Shown here: positions 36,320 through 44,340 of the stretch, piece by piece | How the letters are laid out: the number at the start of each line of letters is the position of its first letter | Numbering within the stretch: position 1 is the stretch's first letter | Origin: Streptomyces rhizoryzae | GTDB lineage: Bacteria > Actinomycetota > Actinomycetes > Streptomycetales > Streptomycetaceae | Length of the DNA: 64,000 bases | Reading direction: 5' to 3' | NCBI RefSeq assembly: GCF_023155275.1 | Contig: NZ_JALMUV010000013.1 | Span: 62,001 to 126,000, forward strand | Position numbers and translations under genes: made by a program | The notes under the pieces: generated by a model | What the model saw: only the letters and a program-made list of their open reading frames with translations | Told to the model about the DNA's origin: nothing | Databases searched by the model: none

Positions 36320-37498
36320 CTAGTAGACCGGCTTCTCCGGCTCGATGGTGTTGACCCAGCCGATGACGCCGCCGCCGACGTGCACCGCGTCGGCGAAGCC
36401 CGCGGACTTCAGGACCGCGAGGACCTCGGCGGAGCGGACGCCGGTCTTGCAGTGCAGGACGATCTTCCTGTCCTGCGGGAGGTCCTGGAGGGCGGTGCCC
36501 ATCAGGAACTCGTTCTTCGGGATCAGGCGGGCGCCGGGGATCGAGACGATCTCGAACTCGTTGGGCTCCCGGACATCGATGATGTCGATCTTCTCGTCGC
36601 TGTCGATCCACTCCTTGAGCTGCTGCGGAGTGATCGTGGAACCGGCCGCCGCCTGCTGGGCCTCCTCGGAGACCACCCCGCAGAACGCCTCGTAGTCGAT
36701 CAGCTCGGTGACCGTCGGGTTCTCGCCGCAGACCGCGCAGTTGGGGTCCTTGCGGACCTTGACCTGGCGGTACGTCATCTCCAGCGCGTCGTAGATCATC
36801 AGGCGGCCGACCAGCGGCTCACCGATGCCGGCGAGCAGCTTGATGGCCTCGTTGACCTGGATCGAGCCGATGGAGGCGCACAGCACACCGAGGACGCCGC
36901 CCTCGGCGCAGGACGGCACCATGCCCGGCGGCGGGGGCTCCGGGTACAGGCAGCGGTAGCAGGGGCCGTGCTCGCTCCAGAACACCGACGCCTGGCCGTC
37001 GAAGCGGTAGATGGAGCCCCAGACGTACGGCTTGTTCAGCAGCACGCAGGCGTCGTTGACCAGGTAGCGGGTGGCGAAGTTGTCCGTGCCGTCGACGATC
37101 AGGTCGTACTGCGCGAAGAGCTCCAGCACATTGCTGGAGTCCAGGCGCTCCTCGTGGAGGTTGACCGTGACGTACGGGTTGATGCCGAGCACCGTGTCCT
37201 TGGCGGAGGCGGCCTTGGAGCGGCCGATGTCCGCCTGACTGTGGATGATCTGGCGCTGGAGGTTGGACTCGTCGACCTCGTCGAACTCCACGATGCCGAG
37301 CGTGCCGACGCCGGCCGCCGCGAGGTACATCAGCGCGGGCGAACCCAGGCCGCCGGCGCCGACACACAGCACCTTGGCGTTCTTCAGCCGCTTCTGCCCG
37401 TCCATCCCCACGTCGGGGATGATCAGGTGGCGGGAGTACCTGCGGACCTCGTCGACGGTGAGCTCCGGAGCGGGCTCGACCAGGGGTGGCAGCGACAC
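36320..37498 (-). CDS. moeZ: MoeZ: MoeB-type adenylyltransferase with rhodanese domain
   Basis: The start is GTG 37498 with SD GGAG 5 nt upstream (392 residues, the family length); an in-frame ATG at 37600 is less likely. The E1-like domain has VLCVGAGGLGSPALMYLAAA (ATP site), the DxNLQRQ motif and Zn Cys pairs CYRC and CAVC. The rhodanese domain has the active-site loop HCKTGVRSAEVL. MoeZ adenylylates and sulfurates the C-terminal Gly-Gly of small sulfur carriers (MoaD-, ThiS- and CysO-like) for molybdopterin, thiamine, cysteine and thio-natural products. The partner MoaE is encoded 27 kb away at 9024-9503. Confidence 0.95.
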   Translation of the reverse strand: MSLPPLVEPAPELTVDEVRRYSRHLIIPDVGMDGQKRLKNAKVLCVGAGGLGSPALMYLAAAGVGTLGIVEFDEVDESNLQRQIIHSQADIGRSKAASAKDTVLGINPYVTVNLHEERLDSSNVLELFAQYDLIVDGTDNFATRYLVNDACVLLNKPYVWGSIYRFDGQASVFWSEHGPCYRCLYPEPPPPGMVPSCAEGGVLGVLCASIGSIQVNEAIKLLAGIGEPLVGRLMIYDALEMTYRQVKVRKDPNCAVCGENPTVTELIDYEAFCGVVSEEAQQAAAGSTITPQQLKEWIDSDEKIDIIDVREPNEFEIVSIPGARLIPKNEFLMGTALQDLPQDRKIVLHCKTGVRSAEVLAVLKSAGFADAVHVGGGVIGWVNTIEPEKPVY

Positions 37499-37836
37499 GG
37501 GGACTCCGTTGGTCGGTCTCGATGGGGTTCCCCCGCCCCGGCCGGAGCCGGGAACGGCGGAGACGGTTCTTCCCCGTAACACTGCCACGCCCTTCTTCAT
37601 TCCGAGACACCCGGTCCGGTGTGCGAGACGGATTCGTCCCAGCAGCCGGGCAGCGGCCGCCCGGCACCCGCGGCCGCCCCGGCAGGCCCGGCGCCCCCCC
37701 GGGTACGGCGGCCCGGCGCCGTCCGCACCCGCCCACCCCTACCCGGCGGACCCGCACCCGGCGTCCCACCATGCGGACACCCATCTCACACACAGCGGGC
37801 GGCGGGCCGGGCGGCGGGGCCGCGGCCGGGCCCCGG
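37499..37836. other. Intergenic region upstream of moeZ
   Basis: This 338-bp stretch lies between the moeZ start and the end of the SDR gene. On the minus strand it could extend moeZ by 34 codons to ATG 37600. I see no other convincing gene. It is Pro/Gly-codon-like GC-rich DNA, and contains no clear hairpin terminator for the SDR cluster. Confidence 0.5.
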
Positions 37837-38796
37837 TCAGATGCGGCAGGCGGCCTCCATCCAGATGTCGGCCAGCGACTCCTCCAGGACGATCCGCGGC
37901 CGCCAGCCGAGCCGGTCCCGGGCGGTCCGCACATCGGCCTGCTGCCAGGTGCCGCAGCCGTCCGGGTACGGGTACGCGGTGGGCGGCGCGGACGCCGGGT
38001 GCCCCTCGGGGGCCGGTGCCGGGATCACCAACCGGGCGGGCGGGGAGTCCAGTTCGTGCAGCGAGCCGCCGAAGCCGGCCACCCGGGCGAGCACCGCGGC
38101 CGCCTCCCGCAGCCGCACCGCCCGCCCGGTCCCGATGTTCACCACGCCCTGCGCGGCGGACAGCGACGCCGCGTGCACCGCCCGCGCCACGTCCCGCACG
38201 TCGACGAAGTCCCGCTGGACGCCGAGCCCGCCCAGCTTCAGCTCGCTGTCCCCGGACTGCATCGCCCGGCGCATCGCCTCGGCCAGCCGGCCCAGCGGCG
38301 ACCCGGCCGGGGTGCCGGGCCCGACCGGCGAGAAGACCCGCAGCACCACCGCGTCGAGCCCGGAGCCCAGCACCAGTTCGGTGGCGGCCAGCTTGCTGAC
38401 CCCGTAGGGGCCGCCGGGCCGCGGCACCGCGTCCTCGGCGGTGGACGAACCGGGCTGCGAGGGGCCGTACTCCGAGGCGCAGCCCAGGTGGACCAGGCGG
38501 GCGCCGCAGCCGCTGCGGCGCAGCGACTCGCAGATGGTGGCGACCGCGACGGTGTTGTGCCGGGTCAGCTCCCGGGCGCCGCCGCGGGTGGTGCCCGCGC
38601 AGTTGACGACCACGCCGGGGTGCACCGCGTCCAGGAACCGGGTCAGCGCCCCGGGGCTCCCGGTGGCGAGGTCGAAGCGGACGTCGGCGTCGTCGCCCCG
38701 GCCGAGGGCGGTGAGCTGGACGGCGGGGTCGGCGAGCAGGCGGTCGGCGACATAGCGGCCGAGGTACCCGTTGGCACCGATGAGCAGCACCCTCAT
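37837..38796 (-). CDS. NAD-dependent epimerase/dehydratase (extended SDR) of the PelF-type cluster
   Basis: The 319-residue protein starts at ATG 38796. It has GANGYLGRYVAD (GxxGxxG, residues 7-14), the acidic strand end, CASEYGPSQPGSS, and the catalytic Tyr-Lys pair in PGGPYGVSKLAA (about 145). The GVQRDFVDVRDVARAV block is typical of NDP-sugar epimerases/dehydratases. It is the last gene of a minus-strand set with a PelF-like glycosyltransferase and membrane proteins, so it probably makes or edits a nucleotide sugar. Its start overlaps the stop of a 16-codon leader ORF (ATGA), which carries the stronger SD. Confidence 0.87.
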   Translation of the reverse strand: MRVLLIGANGYLGRYVADRLLADPAVQLTALGRGDDADVRFDLATGSPGALTRFLDAVHPGVVVNCAGTTRGGARELTRHNTVAVATICESLRRSGCGARLVHLGCASEYGPSQPGSSTAEDAVPRPGGPYGVSKLAATELVLGSGLDAVVLRVFSPVGPGTPAGSPLGRLAEAMRRAMQSGDSELKLGGLGVQRDFVDVRDVARAVHAASLSAAQGVVNIGTGRAVRLREAAAVLARVAGFGGSLHELDSPPARLVIPAPAPEGHPASAPPTAYPYPDGCGTWQQADVRTARDRLGWRPRIVLEESLADIWMEAACRI

Positions 38797-38843
38797 CGTG
38801 CGGCCCCCCTGCGCGCGTGCGGTGTGGTCGGGTGGACGTTCAT
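38793..38843 (-). CDS. Candidate 16-residue coupled leader ORF
   Basis: On the minus strand ATG 38843 follows a good SD (GAGGAG, spacing 7) and encodes MNVHPTTPHARRGAAR, ending in TGA that overlaps the SDR start as ATGA. The SDR gene itself has only a weak SD. The pair therefore looks translationally coupled. The function is unproven. Confidence 0.45.
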   Translation of the reverse strand: MNVHPTTPHARRGAAR

Positions 38844-39039
38844 GTGTCGACTCCTCGTGCGGATCGGGAAAAGCGGGTGGCGTCCGCCGGCTCCGGCCGC
38901 GGCTTCGGCCGCCCGTGGGGGCGGGCCGGGTGGGGGTGGGTCCGCGGCGCGGGGACCGGCGCCTGCGGGGCGGCGGCGGGGCGCCGCCCCGCGAGGGGGG
39001 AAGCGGAGCACTCGGGCCCGCAGGGCCGGGTGGGGCGGG

Positions 39040-40263
39040 TCATGACCGGTCCGCCCGCACCGCCCCGGCACCGGGGGCGGACGGGTGCGCGCAGGCGCCG
39101 GTCAGCACCCGCAGCGCGTGGCCGAACAGGCCGAGCGCGGCGGCGGTGCAGGCCACGGCCGGGACCGCGGCCGGTCCGGCGGCGGTGACCAGCGCCGCGA
39201 CCGGTTCGCCCAGCGGTTCCAGCCCGGGCAGCCGGGCGGCCAGGACGAGGGCCAGGGCCGCCGCCTCCAGCGCGGCCGCCGCTCCCGTCCCGGCCGCGGC
39301 GGCCCCGGGGAAGCCGTGAACGGTGAGCAGCCGGGCGAGGAAGAGCAGGACGCCCAGTGCGGCCACCGCGGCCAGGGACCACCGGCCGCCGCTGCCGGTA
39401 CCGGCGGGCAGCAGCCGGGCGGCGGCCGGCAGCGCCACCGCCGCGCCCAGGAAGAGCAGGGTGACCGCGGCCAGCAGCGGGCGTACCCGGCGGGCGAGTT
39501 CGGCCAGCCCGCGACTGGCGGCCAGCCGGCGCCGGGCCCCGGCCGCGAACCATCCCGCGCATGCCGCCGCCGGCGCCACCGCGCCCAGCAGCGCGACGGC
39601 GTCCGCGACCGCGACCGCGGGGAGCGGGCCCGGCACGTCCGGCCCGCCGGAGAGCAGCTGGTCCAGCAGCCAGTCGCCGCCGAGCGCGTAGCCCACCGTC
39701 CAGAGGGCCCACAGCGCGCCCGTACGGGACCGGCGCCCGCGCCGGGGCCGCAGCGGCCCGTGCCGCAGCGCGAGCCGCACCGCCAGAACGGTCAGCAGCA
39801 ACCCGGCGGCGTCAACCCCCGCCCGCTCCGCGGTACTTGGCGACCGTACGGCGGCGTGCGCGGCGAGCGCGGCCAGGCCGACCGCACCGGGCAGCAGCTG
39901 CACCACCGCACGGGCGGTACGGGGGCCGGCGGCGGGCGCGGCGGTGCCGGCGGGCCCGGGGGTGGCGTCCGGTCGTTCCGGTGGCTCCGCCGGGCCGTCC
40001 GGCGGCCGGGCGGCGGCGTCGGTGCGCGGCACCCGGGCGTACAGCTCCTCGGCGAGCGAGAAGACGTCGCGGTGCCGGAAGCGGGCGGCGGCGCGGTCGG
40101 TGACCCCGTCCGCCTCCAGGACGGCGGCGATCTCCAGGGGATCGACGGCCCGTTCGCACACGGCACGGTGCCGGTGGATCAGCACCTTGACCGGGTCGGC
40201 CGGGCCGTGCCGCGGTGCGGTCCGGGCGGCCGGGGCCGCGGTCCCGCTCTCGGCGGCGCTCAT
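39040..40263 (-). CDS. Multi-pass membrane protein of the PelF-type cluster
   Basis: The 407-residue protein starts at ATG 40263 (ATGA overlap with the upstream gene's stop). Residues 1-130 are cytoplasmic: a helical region (VLIHRHRAVCERAVDPLEIA) and a Pro/Ala-rich linker. About seven or eight hydrophobic segments follow (for example AVTLLFLGAAVALPAAARLL and WSLAAVAALGVLLFLARLL). No domain is recognised. Its position directly after the glycosyltransferase suggests a role in polysaccharide assembly or export, comparable with PelE/PelG-type partners, but no sequence similarity is claimed. Confidence 0.7.
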   Translation of the reverse strand: MSAAESGTAAPAARTAPRHGPADPVKVLIHRHRAVCERAVDPLEIAAVLEADGVTDRAAARFRHRDVFSLAEELYARVPRTDAAARPPDGPAEPPERPDATPGPAGTAAPAAGPRTARAVVQLLPGAVGLAALAAHAAVRSPSTAERAGVDAAGLLLTVLAVRLALRHGPLRPRRGRRSRTGALWALWTVGYALGGDWLLDQLLSGGPDVPGPLPAVAVADAVALLGAVAPAAACAGWFAAGARRRLAASRGLAELARRVRPLLAAVTLLFLGAAVALPAAARLLPAGTGSGGRWSLAAVAALGVLLFLARLLTVHGFPGAAAAGTGAAAALEAAALALVLAARLPGLEPLGEPVAALVTAAGPAAVPAVACTAAALGLFGHALRVLTGACAHPSAPGAGAVRADRS

Positions 40264-40481
40264 GCCCCCTCCCCTCTCCCGCGGCCCCCGGGACAGCCCC
40301 CGGCGGACCGGACGCCGCGGCCGGCCGGCGGGGGCCCGGCGGACCGGACGCGGCCCGTCCCGCCCGGGCTCCCGCCGCGTGCCACGTCGGCCATCCCCGT
40401 CACCAGGGCCGCGCCCACCACGCCCAGCGCGCAGAGCACGTCCAGCGCCCCGGTCAGCACCTCTGCCGTCATCTCGCCCAC
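40260..40481 (-). CDS. Small putative membrane protein between glycosyltransferase and membrane protein
   Basis: The 73-residue ORF (GTG 40481, or ATG 40472) has one hydrophobic segment (VLTGALDVLCALGVVGAALV) and a Gly/Arg/Pro-rich tail. It overlaps the next gene by 4 nt (ATGA) and begins 2 nt after the glycosyltransferase reading frame, so it fits a coupled operon. The tail composition is unusual and the product is unrecognised. Confidence 0.5.
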   Translation of the reverse strand: MGEMTAEVLTGALDVLCALGVVGAALVTGMADVARGGSPGGTGRVRSAGPPPAGRGVRSAGGCPGGRGRGEGA

Positions 40482-40482
40482 C

Positions 40483-42195
40483 TCACCCTCGCCCCGCCTG
40501 CCCGGCGGCCGCCTCGCCGGCCGCCCCGTACCGCGCCCGCCGGGGCCGTCCGCAGCCCCCGTCCCCGTCCGCCCAGCTCGGGGTCCGGACGGCCCCGGCC
40601 GCGGGCCCGGCGGGCACCCGGGACTCGGCGGGCCGGGCGAACGGCCGCGGGACCCCGCCCGCGGTCCCGGTGCCCGCCGGTGCCGCCGGGGCCCGCGCGA
40701 TCAGCTCCAGGTAGATCCCGCGGAAGGCCGCGGCGTTCCGCTCGTCGGTGAAGAGTTCCAGCGCCCGGGCGCGGGCCGCGGCGCCGAGCCGGGCGCGCCG
40801 CCCGGGGTCGGCGAGCAGCGCCCGGCAGGCGTCGGCCAGCGCCCGAGGATTGCGCGGCGGGACGACCAGGCCGGTGCCGCCGATCACCTCGCGGACCGCG
40901 CCGGTGTCGGTGGAGACCGTGGCCCGGCCGCAGAACATCGCCTCCACCAGGGCGCGCGGGAACCCCTCGGTCCCGCTGGAGAGCACCAGCACCGTGGCGG
41001 CGGCGCAGGCGTCGGCGGGGGTGGGGGCGGCGGGGCCGCCGAGTTCCTCGAAGCTGACCGGGTTCTCGCCGGCGCTGCGGTCGTCGGCGGCCTCGTCGGG
41101 GAAGAGCTGGGCGGCCAGCGCCCGGCACTGCGCGCGGTACGCGGCGGCCTCCGGGCCGGCGTCCGGGCCCGCGACGATCCGCAGGGTGGCGGCCGGGTGG
41201 TCCCGGCGCACCTCGGCGAAGGCGTGCAGCAGCCCGATGAGGTCCTTGTCGGGGGCGAGGGCGCCGGTCCACACCAGGGTCGCGGAGTCGTCCGGCGCGG
41301 CGTCCGGGACCGCCGCGAACGGGCCCGCGTCCAGGCCCGGCGGGACCGTGCGCAGCCGGGCCGGGTCGGCGCCGCAGCGCTCCTGCCAGCGCCGCGCCCG
41401 CAGCCCGCCGGAGGTGATCAGGTCCGCCCGGGCGTACGTCTCGGCGGCGAGCGCACGCCGGAAGGCGGTGAGCAGGGCGTGCACCGGGCCGTTCCGGGAC
41501 GCACCGGACGGCGCGAGGTAGTGCTCGCGCAGCCGTACGCCGTACTCGGTGACCAGCAGCGGCGTCCCGAAGAAGCGTTTGGCCAGCAGTCCCGGGAGGG
41601 CGGCGGCCCCGGCCGAGGTGGCGTGGCAGAGGTCCACCGCGGCGAGCCCGCCCGGGCCGTACCAGTCCAGGGCGAGCGGCCGCAGCTGGGCCTCCAGCCC
41701 GTCGGCGGCCGTCACCAGATCGGTGACCCGGGCCCCCTGGACGGCGGAGGCCGCCCCGGCCCCGTGGCACCCGGCCTCCAGCAGCCGCAGCGCCTCCTCG
41801 GACCGGAGCAGCGCGGACAGCGGGACGCCGTCCCGCGCGAGGTCGGCGAGCCCGCCGAGCCCCCTGGCGAAACGGTCCGCCCGGTCGGTTACGCCCTGCC
41901 CGGCCGCGCAGACCGCCACCAGGTCCCCGAAGTGCTCCGCGAACCGCCGCCGGGCCCGCCGCCCGGCGGACCTCCCGTCCGCCCCCGGCGCCGGCCCCCA
42001 CAGCCGTCCCCGCCCCAGCACCCGTGCGTTGCCCGGGAGTTCCGCGAGTCCGCGGCCCTCTTCCGCGGGCTGCGCACTGAGCGCGTAGCACGCGAACTCA
42101 TGCCCCGCGAGGCCGTGCACCAGCCGCTCGCACCACCTGTGCGCCTCACCGGACGCATAGGGATAACCACCCTCGGTGAGCAGTCCCACGCGCAC
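40483..42195 (-). CDS. pelF: PelF-like GT4 glycosyltransferase (DUF3492)
   Basis: The start is GTG 42195 with SD GGGGGTG, 570 residues. The N-terminal part begins VRVGLLTEGGYPYASGEAHR, as in DUF3492/PelF proteins. The C-terminal GT-B domain has LVWTGALAPDKDLIGLLHAF, the donor-site Glu motif SSGTEGFPRALVEAMFCGRA and DTGAVREVIGG. In Pseudomonas PelF is the cytosolic UDP-sugar polymerase for Pel exopolysaccharide. Streptomycete homologues are annotated PelF-like; the polymer is unknown. A possible -10 (TAGCTT, 42259-42264) lies next to a 19-nt C tract. Confidence 0.82.
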   Translation of the reverse strand: MRVGLLTEGGYPYASGEAHRWCERLVHGLAGHEFACYALSAQPAEEGRGLAELPGNARVLGRGRLWGPAPGADGRSAGRRARRRFAEHFGDLVAVCAAGQGVTDRADRFARGLGGLADLARDGVPLSALLRSEEALRLLEAGCHGAGAASAVQGARVTDLVTAADGLEAQLRPLALDWYGPGGLAAVDLCHATSAGAAALPGLLAKRFFGTPLLVTEYGVRLREHYLAPSGASRNGPVHALLTAFRRALAAETYARADLITSGGLRARRWQERCGADPARLRTVPPGLDAGPFAAVPDAAPDDSATLVWTGALAPDKDLIGLLHAFAEVRRDHPAATLRIVAGPDAGPEAAAYRAQCRALAAQLFPDEAADDRSAGENPVSFEELGGPAAPTPADACAAATVLVLSSGTEGFPRALVEAMFCGRATVSTDTGAVREVIGGTGLVVPPRNPRALADACRALLADPGRRARLGAAARARALELFTDERNAAAFRGIYLELIARAPAAPAGTGTAGGVPRPFARPAESRVPAGPAAGAVRTPSWADGDGGCGRPRRARYGAAGEAAAGQAGRG

Positions 42196-42274
42196 GACGG
42201 CACCCCCGTCCTCCCATATCGGCGTCCCGGCGCGGGAGACCCCCGCCACCTGCGGAAGAAGCTACGCAAAGGCA

Positions 42275-42330
42275 CCGGTGGCGGGGGGGGGGGGGGGGGG
42301 GCGATGGACGGTTGTCCATCGCGCCACCGG
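42275..42330. repeat. 19-nt G homopolymer inside nested inverted repeats
   Basis: Positions 42283-42301 are 19 consecutive G on the plus strand. They are flanked by ccggtggcg (42275-42283) and its complement cgccaccgg (42322-42330), and followed by the perfect hairpin gcgatggac/gtccatcgc (42301-42309, 42314-42322). The tract lies 88 bp upstream of the pelF start, in or next to its expected -35 region. Assembly or sequencing error in the exact length is possible. Confidence 0.85.
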
Positions 42331-42394
42331 AAGGGGTGAACACGCGTAACTTTCCACCCCTGGGGACGTTTCGACGCGCTATGGGGGCGTTCCG

Positions 42395-42604
42395 TCAGAC
42401 GGCCAACGCCCCGCCCTTCACCGCCTCGACGAACGCCGCCCAGCGGCCGGCGGGAAAGACCAGCACCGCCCCCTCGGGGTCCTTCGAGTCACGCACGGGG
42501 ACGGAGGCGGGGATACCGGGGGCGATTTCCACGCAGTTGCCGCCGTTGGCTCCGCTGTAGCTGCTCTTGATCCATGCAGCAGCGGTGAGTTCGTGGCTGT
42601 CCAT
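42395..42604 (-). CDS. DUF397 domain protein
   Basis: This 69-residue protein matches DUF397 (WIKSSYSGANGGNCVEIAPG, then VPVRDSKDPEG, VLVFPAGRWAAFV). DUF397 proteins are usually encoded next to XRE regulators in streptomycetes, as antagonists or partners. Here it follows an XRE gene on the same strand but overlaps it by 116 bp, much more than the usual few bases. The SD GGGAAGG lies upstream of ATG 42604. Confidence 0.93.
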   Translation of the reverse strand: MDSHELTAAAWIKSSYSGANGGNCVEIAPGIPASVPVRDSKDPEGAVLVFPAGRWAAFVEAVKGGALAV

Positions 42605-43439
42605 GCTGCCCGTACCTTCCCATCACTTCTCTGATCAGAGCGGCGGAATCGCGGGCTGACAGGACATCCGCCCGCAGCACATCATAGGTCTGGCTGTGTC
42701 GCCCGAAGACGGCCGGATCATCGCTGAAGTGCCCCCTGTCCAACGACTCCGAGTAGACCCACTCCTTCCCGTCGGGCAGCTTGATCAGCGACATCGACGT
42801 CTCCGGGACAGCAGGCCGCGGATCGGCCGCCAAGGCCACCTGCACACGAATGTTGGGACGTTGACCCGCAGCCAGCAGATGTGCACATTGGCCGTACATC
42901 ACCGCCGGGCTGCCGATGGCGTTGTGCAGGCAACTTTCGGCCAGCACAACCATGTACGACGGGCCATCCGGCGAGAAGAAGCGCTGCTGTCGGCTCAGCC
43001 GAGCCCTGACGCGTTCATCCACTTCCTCGCCGCTCAAGATGCTGGAGAACAGCGCATGAGCGTAGTCCTCCGTCTGCAACAGCCCTGGCATTACCCCCGT
43101 CTGGAACTCCCGCAGGGCCACGACCTCCGCGTCCATCTCCGCCCGGCGCTCGAACCAGTCCGGATGCTGCACCTCCGGGTACCAGTCGATCCTGCCCCAC
43201 AACTTGCCCAACACCCCGCCCGTGCCCAGCACTTCGTCGCATTTCTTCGCGAACGTGTGCTGCGGCACCCGCGTACCCGCCTCGATCCGGGCGACCTGGG
43301 AACGGTCGCACGGGATCAAGCTCGCCAGGTACTCCTGGGTGTAGCCCGCCAGTTCGCGGTAGTGCTTCAGGACCTCCCCGAACACCGCGGCCGAACTGGC
43401 CGCCGCCCCCTCCGTGCCGTTACGGCGCTTCATGCTCAT
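42489..43439 (-). CDS. XRE-family regulator with DUF5753 domain
   Basis: The start is ATG 43439 (SD AAAGGGG). Residues 15-80 hold an HTH_31-like domain (LKHYRELAGYTQEYLASLIP, CDRSQVARIEAG). The rest is DUF5753, with GVMPGLLQTEDYAHAL and RLSRQQRFF. The last 35 residues (RYGQHGQPRTHRCCMDQ onward, Arg-rich) read into the DUF397 gene in another frame and look unnatural, so a frameshift or missing stop near 42600 is likely; the true protein probably ends soon after IREVMG. It is paired with DUF397 and preceded by an inverted repeat. Confidence 0.88.
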   Translation of the reverse strand: MSMKRRNGTEGAAASSAAVFGEVLKHYRELAGYTQEYLASLIPCDRSQVARIEAGTRVPQHTFAKKCDEVLGTGGVLGKLWGRIDWYPEVQHPDWFERRAEMDAEVVALREFQTGVMPGLLQTEDYAHALFSSILSGEEVDERVRARLSRQQRFFSPDGPSYMVVLAESCLHNAIGSPAVMYGQCAHLLAAGQRPNIRVQVALAADPRPAVPETSMSLIKLPDGKEWVYSESLDRGHFSDDPAVFGRHSQTYDVLRADVLSARDSAALIREVMGRYGQHGQPRTHRCCMDQEQLQRSQRRQLRGNRPRYPRLRPRA

Positions 43440-43451
43440 GCCGACCCCTTT

Positions 43452-43472
43452 GTGACAGATCGCAAGTGTCAC
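43452..43472. promoter_or_regulatory. Inverted repeat operator candidate upstream of the XRE gene
   Basis: GTGACA and TGTCAC (43452-43457 and 43467-43472) form an inverted repeat with a 9-nt spacer. It ends 13 bp before the XRE start codon at 43439. Position and symmetry suit an autoregulatory operator. Confidence 0.5.
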
Positions 43473-43624
43473 GCGCTGAGCGTTGTGCCCGGCCGGTTCG
43501 CTGGGCAACGCTGTGCCTACCGAACGTAATCAGCGGCGCGGGTCGGTGGCGAGTCCCTCGAACGGGTGGTCTATCGCGCCCGCTCCCGAACGCTGGCCCC
43601 TCAACCCCTGCAAGGAGCGCCGCC

Positions 43625-43978
43625 ATGGCCTGCCGTCTCGCCTTACTCCTGCTGCCGCTGCTGCGGCTCCTGTTCCCGCCCACCGGGCGCCACCGCTGGG
43701 CCCCCAAGTCCTGCCCGGCGCCGCCGCGTTACGAGGGCTCCCCCACGATGAAGCTGTCCGTCGCCCACCCGCCGTCCGGCCCACCGGCCCGTACGCCCGC
43801 CCGTCCGCCGGTGCTGTTGCGGGACGAGGACCCCGCCTTCGTCCGCCCCTACGTCCTGACGGCGGACGAACGCCGGGTGCGGCGGGCGCAGCGCGGGCGG
43901 CGGCGCGCCCTGTGGCTGGCCGTGCACGGCGTCGACGTCGGTCCGCGCCGGATCCACGGAGTGGAGGTGGCGGCGTGA
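43625..43978 (+). CDS. Small hypothetical protein with hydrophobic N-terminus
   Basis: The 117-residue protein starts at ATG 43625 (SD AAGGAG). The first 17 residues are hydrophobic (CRLALLLLPLLRLLFPPTG), followed by basic and Pro-rich sequence and a basic C-terminus (RRVRRAQRGRRRALWLAVHG). Related proteins are common beside XRE/DUF397 modules in streptomycetes, from memory. The stop overlaps the next start (GTGA). Confidence 0.72.
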   Translation: MACRLALLLLPLLRLLFPPTGRHRWAPKSCPAPPRYEGSPTMKLSVAHPPSGPPARTPARPPVLLRDEDPAFVRPYVLTADERRVRRAQRGRRRALWLAVHGVDVGPRRIHGVEVAA

Positions 43979-44340
43979 GGACGAGCCCGGCGAACGGGGC
44001 CGCACCCCGGCTGCTGCCCTGGTCGGGCCCGGACGGGAAACCGTGCTACCTGCTCCCCGGCGACGGGACCGGTTACGTCTCCCGCCTCGCGGACCGGATG
44101 GAGGCCGAGCAGCTCGGGTCCGCCGACGCCCTCATCGCGGAGGCGCAGAAGATCCTGCGCGCGCGGTGCTGGACACCCGGTGAGATCCACCTGCTCGCCG
44201 AGGACCTGACCGCCTCCCTCATCACCGTGCGCCGGGTCGCGGAGAGCCGCGGGGCACGGCTGCCCGTACCGGCGCACGACGAGGACGAGGGCCACGGCAG
44301 GGACGACGCGGCGGGCGGTGGTGCCGTCCGGGCTCACTGA
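43975..44340 (+). CDS. Hypothetical protein coupled to the preceding gene
   Basis: The 121-residue protein starts at GTG 43975, overlapping the upstream stop. It has WSGPDGKPCYLLPGDGTGYV and a helical segment around LADRMEAEQLGSADALIAEA, with an acidic C-terminus. It resembles small proteins of streptomycete XRE modules and has no recognised function. Its stop overlaps the convergent DUF3152 gene by 7 bp. Confidence 0.75.
   Translation: MRTSPANGAAPRLLPWSGPDGKPCYLLPGDGTGYVSRLADRMEAEQLGSADALIAEAQKILRARCWTPGEIHLLAEDLTASLITVRRVAESRGARLPVPAHDEDEGHGRDDAAGGGAVRAH

Noticed and set aside
39085..42339. Plus-strand open frame across the PelF-type cluster
   Set aside because: It is the complement of the minus-strand glycosyltransferase and membrane protein genes, with no recognisable domain.
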